Source of the DNA: Chlamydiifrater phoenicopteri
GTDB taxonomy: Bacteria; Chlamydiota; Chlamydiia; Chlamydiales; Chlamydiaceae
NCBI RefSeq assembly: GCF_902807005.1
Contig: NZ_LR777658.1
Span: forward strand, 992,001 to 1,056,000
Direction: 5' to 3'
Length of the DNA: 64,000 bases
Shown: positions 54,482 through 59,448 of the stretch, piece by piece
Layout: each line of letters starts with the position of its first letter
Numbering within the stretch: the first letter of the stretch is position 1
The notes under the pieces: model-generated
Seen by the model: the letters and a program-made list of their open reading frames with translations, nothing else
Told to the model about the DNA's origin: nothing
Databases searched by the model: none
Position numbers and translations under genes: made by a program

Positions 54482-54559
54482 TTAAGAGGAAAGGCTTTTC
54501 TTACAGAAAAGCCTATATATAAGAAGTTTCTCTATTTTTAATAGAGAAGCTAATTCCTT
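54482..54559. repeat. Inter-cassette spacer C2/C3 with hairpins
   Basis: Hairpin 2 at 54493-54513 (loop TAC, stem extendable by an outer A-T pair), hairpin 1 at 54526-54550 (loop TTT, one arm base changed to give a G-T/mismatch), hairpin 3 at 54455-54481. Sequence is identical to spacer C6/C7, including CTATATATAAG and AATTCCTTAG. Confidence 0.85.
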
Positions 54560-55432
54560 AGACTTTAATTTATTCAAGGTAACGGATACTTTGGTTAAGA
54601 TATCTTTGTGATCAGCTGCTTCTACATTGGTTCCAGCAACAGTGGGATTCCATGTTGTTAAATCAAAGATAGCAGCACTAAGTTCTGGTTGGGCTATGTA
54701 TGCGTTGTTGAAATCTATTTTAGCTTTTGACCATTTAATGCCGACGTAAGGAGAGATAAAGTTAAGCCTATAAGCCAGAGCAAGTCCTACTTGCCATTCC
54801 GTATAGTCTGTTGTTATAGATTTTGTTTTAGACTTATCCTCAGGCAAAGGAAGTTTTGTTTCTTTTCCGATAAATCCTTTAGGATGAGTGATAGAGAATT
54901 GAGCGACGTTAGAGACGACATTGATTTGGGAGACTTGAGGTTTTGCCTGGGCATATTGGAATTCAGCTCCTAGGGTAGCACATCCACATTCCCAGAGAGC
55001 CCCCCTAGTGCCAATACTCCAAGAAAACTCAGCATCTGTATAAAGTTCTACAAAAGCGTTTCCCACTGAGGCGTTTGGAGCAGCAGTAGCCCCAGCTCCT
55101 GTTATGGCATCAGTATTTCCGAAGAACCCGACAAGATTAAAAGCAGTGGAAGATCCTTTGATGTAGGCGTTAGTAGTGCCTAGGGCGCAGAAGACATCGA
55201 AACGATCCCAGATATTGAGAGCGAGGTAGCCCGAGTTGGTATAGAGCTGAGATTGGGTCATATCTTTATGTAAAGCAACATTAGGTCTTTCTTTTCCTAT
55301 AAAATGTGTGTTAGCCACAGTGCCTTCTGTTGTTTGTTCAGACATAAAGAAAGTAGGGGGGACGTTAGTTTTAAGGAGTCTATTGAAGACGTAGTCGCCG
55401 AAGAAGCCCGCGCGTAAAGAGAGAGCGCGGGC
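54482..55432 (-). CDS. MOMP cassette C3 (truncated ompA)
   Basis: Open from 55432 to the TAA at 54482-54484. The frame continues past KLKS through the spacer hairpins (KELASLLKIEKLLIYRLFCK), exactly as in C7, showing that the C3 and C7 downstream ends are a recent duplication. First internal ATG at 55345. VS1 SEQTTEGTVANTHFIGKERP, VS2 GNTDAITGAGATAAPNASV, VS3 PEDKSKTKSITTDY (shortest of the seven), VS4 VAGTNVEAADHKD. VS2 resembles C2. It carries the ALGTTN-type CALGTTNAYIKGSSTAFNLV variant in the first constant block. Confidence 0.85.
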   Translation of the reverse strand, partial: ARALSLRAGFFGDYVFNRLLKTNVPPTFFMSEQTTEGTVANTHFIGKERPNVALHKDMTQSQLYTNSGYLALNIWDRFDVFCALGTTNAYIKGSSTAFNLVGFFGNTDAITGAGATAAPNASVGNAFVELYTDAEFSWSIGTRGALWECGCATLGAEFQYAQAKPQVSQINVVSNVAQFSITHPKGFIGKETKLPLPEDKSKTKSITTDYTEWQVGLALAYRLNFISPYVGIKWSKAKIDFNNAYIAQPELSAAIFDLTTWNPTVAGTNVEAADHKDILTKVSVTLNKLKSKELASLLKIEKLLIYRLFCKKSLSS

Positions 55433-55509
55433 TTAAGAGGAAGGCTTTTCTTACAGAAAGGCCCATATGTAAGAAGCTTCTCTATTAAAAATAGAGAAGC
55501 TGATCCTTT
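55433..55509. repeat. Inter-cassette spacer C3/C4 with inverted hairpin-1 loop
   Basis: Hairpin 2 at 55443-55463 (loop TAC, one G-T wobble: AGAAAGGCC), hairpin 1 at 55476-55500 with loop AAA on the plus strand where the other five spacers have TTT. Hairpin 3 at 55406-55432. Confidence 0.85.
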
Positions 55510-56405
55510 AGACTTTAATTTATTCAAGGTGACGGATACTTTGGTTAGAAAATCTGCTTGATGATCTCCTCCAGTTTGTGTCGCTCCTCTTAATGTTGGG
55601 TTCCAAGTAACGAGATCCAATTTTTCTTCTGACAGCTGGGGCTGAGCAACATAAGCTCCGTCGAAGTCGATTTTTGCTCTCGCCCACTTGATGCCGACAT
55701 AAGGGGAGATAAAGTTAAGTCTGTAAGCCAGAGCGAATCCTACCTGCCATTCACTATAATTTGTGAAACAGCTTTAACCTTACCCATATCTACAGTGAAA
55801 ACTTCTCCGTTAGAATTTACTGTGTGCAGAGGTAGTTTAGCATTCTCTCCAACGAACCCTTTAGGATGGTCGATAGAGAATTGGGCAACATTAGAGACGA
55901 CATTGATTTGGGAGACTTGAGGTTTAGCCTGAGCGTACTGGAATTCTGCTCCCAGAGTGGCACACCCACATTCCCAGAGGGAGCCTCTAGCGCCGATACT
56001 CCAAGAAAATTCAGCATCTGTATAAAGTTCTACAAAAGCATTTCCAATATTGACATTAGGAATATCGTGAGCTTCTATAGCTCCACCGCTTTTCCCAATA
56101 AGCCCGATAAGATTAAAGGCTTTGGAAGATCCTTTGATGTAAGCGTTGGTAGTGCCTAGGGTACAAAAGATGTCGAAACGATCCCAGATATTGAGAGCAA
56201 GGTATCCCGCATTAGTATAGAACTCAGATTGCGTCATATTTTGGTGTAAAGCCACGTTGTTCCTATCCGTTAGAGAATCAGCCGTGTCTGCATCAGATGT
56301 TCCAGGAGCAGCAGCCATTCTGAAGGTTGGGGGGACATTAGTTTTAAGGAGTCTATTGAAGACGTAGTCGCCGAAGAAGCCCGCGCGTAAAGAGAGAGCG
56401 CGGGC
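55501..56405 (-). pseudogene. MOMP cassette C4 (truncated ompA, frameshifted)
   Basis: Open from 56405; first ATG at 56318. The frame breaks near 55760-55770, where alignment with C6 shows a single-base deletion (TTTGTG-AAACAGC versus TTTACAGAAACAGC on the plus strand). After VKAVS it reads SQIIVNGR and stops at 55740, while the expected EWQVGFALAYRLNFISPYVG continues in another frame down to KLKS near 55510. VS1 AAAPGTSDADTADSLTDRNN, VS2 GKSGGAIEAHDIPNVNI, VS3 HTVNSNGEVFTVDMGKV, VS4 LRGATQTGGDHQAD, the last close to C6. A disabled copy in the array argues against each copy being an expressed porin. Confidence 0.85.
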
Positions 56406-56474
56406 TTAATAGGAAGGCTTTTCTGTAAGAAAAGCCCTTATGTAAGAGAGCTTCTCTATTTTTAATAGAGAAGC
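56406..56474. repeat. Inter-cassette spacer C4/C5 with inverted hairpin-2 loop
   Basis: Hairpin 2 at 56416-56436 with loop GTA on the plus strand where the other five spacers have TAC, hairpin 1 at 56450-56474 (loop TTT), hairpin 3 at 56379-56405. Confidence 0.85.
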
Positions 56475-57389
56475 TCATCCTCTAGACTTTAATTTATTCA
56501 AGGTGACGGATACTTGGGTTAGAACATCATTATTTGCCGTAACACCTGTATCTCCATCTCCAGCTAAGGTCGGGTTCCAGGTGATCATGTCTAATTTTTC
56601 ACCAGCTTCTGTTAATTGAGGTTGGGTGATGTAAGCTCCATCGAAATCGATTTTCGCTCTCGACCACTTGATTCCGACGTAAGGGGAGATAAAATTGAGT
56701 CTATAACTCAAAGCCAGCCCTACCTGCCATTCATTATAGTTAGCAAAAACAGATTTAGCTTTGCTCATTTCTGGTGATTTTTCTGTTTGCAGATAAGGGA
56801 GAGGCAGCTTAGCTAACTCTCCAACAAATCCTTTTGGGTGAGTGATAGAGAATTGAGCGACGTTAGAGACGACATTGATTTGAGAGAGTTGAGGTTTAGC
56901 TTGAGCGTATTGAAATTCTGCGCCTAAGGTAGCACATCCACATTCCCAGAGGGCGCCTCTAGTACCGATGCTCCAAGAGAATTCCGCATCTGTGTAGAGT
57001 TCCACAAAAGCATTCGTAATATCAGCATTTGGACGTGTTCTACTTCCAGGAGTTGCGTGACCAGGATCAGCTGCTCCGCCAATAAGCCCAATAAGATTAA
57101 AGGCTGCAGAAGATCCTTTGATGTAAGCGTTAGTAGTGCCTAGGGTGCAGAAGAGATCGAAGCGATCCCAGATATTGAGAGTGAGGTATCCCGCGTTGGT
57201 GTAAAGTTCGGTTTGAGTTATGTTTTTGTGAAGAGCTACGTTAGGCCTGGGAACTGGGCTTGTTAGAGCTGAAGCTGTTCCTGAAGGAGCCACGGCCATT
57301 CCCTCGAAAGTAGGGGGAACGTTAGTTTTAAGGAGTCTATTGAAGACGTAGTCGCCGAAGAAGCCCGCGCGTAAAGAGAGAGCGCGGGC
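56475..57389 (-). CDS. MOMP cassette C5 (truncated ompA)
   Basis: Open from 57389 to the stop at 56475 after KLKSRG; first ATG at 57299, with GAGGGA touching it and so no usable spacing. VS1 AVAPSGTASALTSPVPRPN, VS2 GGAADPGHATPGSRTRPNA, VS3 YLQTEKSPEMSKAKSVF, VS4 LAGDGDTGVTANND. VS3 matches C1 and VS4/VS2 resemble C1 and C7, while VS1 is unique: a mosaic. Small constant-region variants also occur, such as NITQTELYTNAGYLTLNIWD and QLSQINVVSN. Confidence 0.85.
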   Translation of the reverse strand, partial: ARALSLRAGFFGDYVFNRLLKTNVPPTFEGMAVAPSGTASALTSPVPRPNVALHKNITQTELYTNAGYLTLNIWDRFDLFCTLGTTNAYIKGSSAAFNLIGLIGGAADPGHATPGSRTRPNADITNAFVELYTDAEFSWSIGTRGALWECGCATLGAEFQYAQAKPQLSQINVVSNVAQFSITHPKGFVGELAKLPLPYLQTEKSPEMSKAKSVFANYNEWQVGLALSYRLNFISPYVGIKWSRAKIDFDGAYITQPQLTEAGEKLDMITWNPTLAGDGDTGVTANNDVLTQVSVTLNKLKSRG

Positions 57390-57456
57390 TTAAGAGGAAG
57401 GCTTTTCTTACAGAAAAGCCCATAGTAAGAAGCTTCTCTATTTTTAATAGAGAAGC
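57390..57456. repeat. Inter-cassette spacer C5/C6 with hairpins
   Basis: Hairpin 2 at 57400-57420 (loop TAC), hairpin 1 at 57432-57456 (loop TTT), hairpin 3 at 57363-57389. Sequence is essentially the same as spacer C1/C2. Confidence 0.85.
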
Positions 57457-58365
57457 TCATCCTCTAGACTTTAATTTATTCAAGGTGACGGATACTTTTG
57501 TTAGCACGTCTGCTTGTTCAGTCCCAGTCGCGGCAGCAGATCCTCTAAGAGTGGGATTCCAAGTGACAAGGTCCAATTGCTCAGAAGAAAGTTGAGGTTG
57601 CGCGACATAAGCTCCATCGAAGTCTATTTTGGCTCTCGCCCACTTAATACCGACGTAAGGAGAGATGAAGTTAAGTCTGTAAGCCAAAGCAAGCCCTACT
57701 TGCCACTCATTATAGTTTACAGAAACAGCTTTAGCTTTGCTCATATCAGGGACAAAAGGAGCTGTTCCAGAGTTGTGTAGGGGGAGTTTAGCGTCTTCTC
57801 CGATGAATCCTTTGGGATGAGTGATAGAGAATTGAGCGACGTTAGATACGACGTTGATTTGAGAGACTTGAGGTTTTGCCTGGGCATACTGGAACTCTGC
57901 TCCCAGGGTAGCGCACCCACATTCCCATAGGGCGCCTCTAGCACCGATACTCCAAGAGAATTCAGCATCTGAATAAAGTTCTACAAAAGCATTGTTAATG
58001 TTGACATTGGGTCGATCTTCTTTTTCTACAGCGGCTGTTTTCCCAATAAGTCCAATGAGGTTGAAGGCTGCTGAAGATCCTTTGATGTAGGCGTTAGTAG
58101 TACCTAGGGTGCAGAAGATATCGAAACGATCCCAGATATTGAGAGCAAGGTATCCTGCGTTGGTATAGAACTCGGATTGAGTCATATTTTTGTGTAGTGC
58201 TGCATTGATTCGAGGGCTTGATTCTAAATTTTCTGGATTTTCTGTCGCTGTGTTCCCAGAAGGAGCCGCGCTCATGCCTTGGAAAGTAGGTTGGACGTTA
58301 GTTTTAAGGAGTCTATTGAAGACGTAGTCGCCGAAGAAGCCCGCGCGTAAAGAGAGAGCGCGGGC
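57457..58365 (-). CDS. MOMP cassette C6 (truncated ompA)
   Basis: Open from 58365 to the stop at 57457 after KLKSRG; first ATG at 58275 (AAGGCATG, no spacing). VS1 SAAPSGNTATENPENLESSP, VS2 GKTAAVEKEDRPNVNI, VS3 HNSGTAPFVPDMSKAKAVS, VS4 LRGSAAATGTEQAD. VS2 and VS4 are closest to C4. The constant block has VELYSDAEFSW where others have VELYTDAEFSW. C7 above it is in the same frame, separated by one TAA (58366-58368). Confidence 0.85.
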   Translation of the reverse strand, partial: ARALSLRAGFFGDYVFNRLLKTNVQPTFQGMSAAPSGNTATENPENLESSPRINAALHKNMTQSEFYTNAGYLALNIWDRFDIFCTLGTTNAYIKGSSAAFNLIGLIGKTAAVEKEDRPNVNINNAFVELYSDAEFSWSIGARGALWECGCATLGAEFQYAQAKPQVSQINVVSNVAQFSITHPKGFIGEDAKLPLHNSGTAPFVPDMSKAKAVSVNYNEWQVGLALAYRLNFISPYVGIKWARAKIDFDGAYVAQPQLSSEQLDLVTWNPTLRGSAAATGTEQADVLTKVSVTLNKLKSRG

Positions 58366-58443
58366 TTAAGAGGAAAGGCTTTTCTTACAGAAAAGCCTAT
58401 ATATAAGAAGTTTCTCTATTTTTAATAGAGAAGCTAATTCCTT
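58366..58443. repeat. Inter-cassette spacer C6/C7 with hairpins
   Basis: Hairpin 2 at 58377-58397 (loop TAC), hairpin 1 at 58410-58434 (loop TTT), hairpin 3 at 58339-58365. Identical to spacer C2/C3, pointing to duplication of a block that includes a cassette end and its spacer. Confidence 0.85.
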
Positions 58444-59424
58444 AGACTTTAATTTATTCAAGGTAACGGATACTTGAGTTAGTACATCTACAGCATCTGT
58501 ATTAGCGCTGCCGGGATCTTCTGTTCCAACTAGGGTCGGATTCCAGGTTTGCATGTCTAATTTTTCGCCAGTTTCAGCTAGCTGTGGTTGTGTGATGTAA
58601 GCTCCGTCGAAGTCTACTTTAGCCCTAGCCCATTTGATGCCGATGTAAGGGGAGATAAAGTTAAGTCTATAGGCTAGAGCCAGTCCTACCTGCCACTCAT
58701 TATAATTTGCAGAAACAGTCTTAGCTTTAGTGAGGTCAGGAGCTTTTGTTGTTTGTCCGTAAGGTAAAGGAAGTTTAGCCAGATCTCCAACAAACCCCTT
58801 AGGATGATCTATAGAGAATTGAGCGACGTTAGAGACGACATTGATTTGGGAGACTTGAGGTTTAGCTTGAGCGTACTGGAATTCAGTGCCAAGGGTAGCA
58901 CATCCGCATTCCCAGAGAGCTCCTCTAGAGCCAATGCTCCAAGAGAACTCAGCATCTGTATAAAGTTCCACGAAAGCATTGGTAATGTTTGCATTTGGCC
59001 GTGTTTTACTAGTAGGGGTAGAATTTCCTGGATCTGAAGCTAATCCAATTAACCCGATAAGGTTAAAGGCGCTAGAAGATCCTTTGATGTAGGCGTTGGT
59101 AGTGCCTAGGGTGCAGAAGACATCGAAGCGGTCCCAGATATTGAGAGCAAGGTATCCAGCATTGGTATAGAGTTCCGATTGAATCATATTTTTATGTAAG
59201 GCCACATTATTTCTTTCAACAGCGTTAGTGGCATTAGAAACAGTTTGTGCTGCATCAGCTACCGCCACGCTCATGCCTTGGAAAGTAGGTTGGACGTTAG
59301 TTTTAAGGAGTCTATTGAAGACGTAGTCGCCGAAGAAGCCCGCGCGTAAAGAGAGAGCGTCGCACCAAGTGGAGCATGGGTCGCATGGATCTCTGCTAAG
59401 ATACTTTGGTAAGTTAGGGATTGT
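58366..59424 (-). CDS. MOMP cassette C7 (truncated ompA; longest, array-proximal copy)
   Basis: Open from 59424, just after a TAA at 59425-59427, to the TAA at 58366-58368. It is the only copy that extends further into the MOMP N terminus: the frame reads NLPKYLSRDPCDPCSTWCD before ALSLRAGFFGDYVF, matching the conserved cysteine-rich DPCDPCATWCDAI segment of mature MOMP. It has no start codon there; the first ATG is at 59274. VS1 SVAVADAAQTVSNATNAVER, VS2 GLASDPGNSTPTSKTRPNA, VS3 YGQTTKAPDLTKAKTVS, VS4 LVGTEDPGSANTDAVD. It starts 10 nt from the stop of the CT590 homologue, so it could only be transcribed by read-through. Confidence 0.85.
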   Translation of the reverse strand, partial: TIPNLPKYLSRDPCDPCSTWCDALSLRAGFFGDYVFNRLLKTNVQPTFQGMSVAVADAAQTVSNATNAVERNNVALHKNMIQSELYTNAGYLALNIWDRFDVFCTLGTTNAYIKGSSSAFNLIGLIGLASDPGNSTPTSKTRPNANITNAFVELYTDAEFSWSIGSRGALWECGCATLGTEFQYAQAKPQVSQINVVSNVAQFSIDHPKGFVGDLAKLPLPYGQTTKAPDLTKAKTVSANYNEWQVGLALAYRLNFISPYIGIKWARAKVDFDGAYITQPQLAETGEKLDMQTWNPTLVGTEDPGSANTDAVDVLTQVSVTLNKLKSKELASLLKIEKLLIYRLFCKKSLSS

Positions 59425-59426
59425 TT

Positions 59427-59448
59427 AAAGGGTTTAGAAAAACCCTTT
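59427..59448 (-). terminator. Hairpin over the stop codon of the CT590 homologue
   Basis: Perfect 9-bp inverted repeat AAAGGGTTT/AAACCCTTT with a 4-nt loop, spanning the stop codon (59434-59436) of the upstream gene and abutting cassette C7. No clear T-run follows, so it is a weak terminator candidate; it may help keep the array untranscribed. Confidence 0.45.

Larger units (their letters stand above)
52618..59424 (-). repeat. Array of seven tandem truncated MOMP (ompA) cassettes, probable silent donor library
   Basis: Seven same-strand copies (called C1-C7 from low to high coordinate) with a period of 951-999 bp. Each carries MOMP sequence from ALSLRAGFFGDYVFNRLLKT through four variable segments to VSVTLNKLKS. 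All seven share an identical 63-bp upstream edge box, e.g. 53444-53506, and a 31-bp downstream edge box with one polymorphic base, e.g. 52617-52647. No copy has a signal peptide, start codon at the MOMP N terminus, spaced Shine-Dalgarno or the C-terminal strands. Six spacers with hairpins separate them. The array fills the gap between convergent sdhB and the CT590 homologue. Confidence 0.93.

Noticed and set aside
52513-59274. Seven independent short MOMP-like porins translated from the internal ATGs
   Set aside because: The ATGs lie inside variable segment 1, have no properly spaced Shine-Dalgarno, and the products would lack signal peptide, N-terminal cysteines and C-terminal strands needed for outer-membrane assembly. 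Proteomics could reopen this.
52618-59424. CRISPR array or insertion-sequence cluster
   Set aside because: Repeat units are ~950-1000 bp protein-coding segments with short hairpin spacers; there are no 25-40 bp direct repeats with unique spacers, no cas genes and no transposase.
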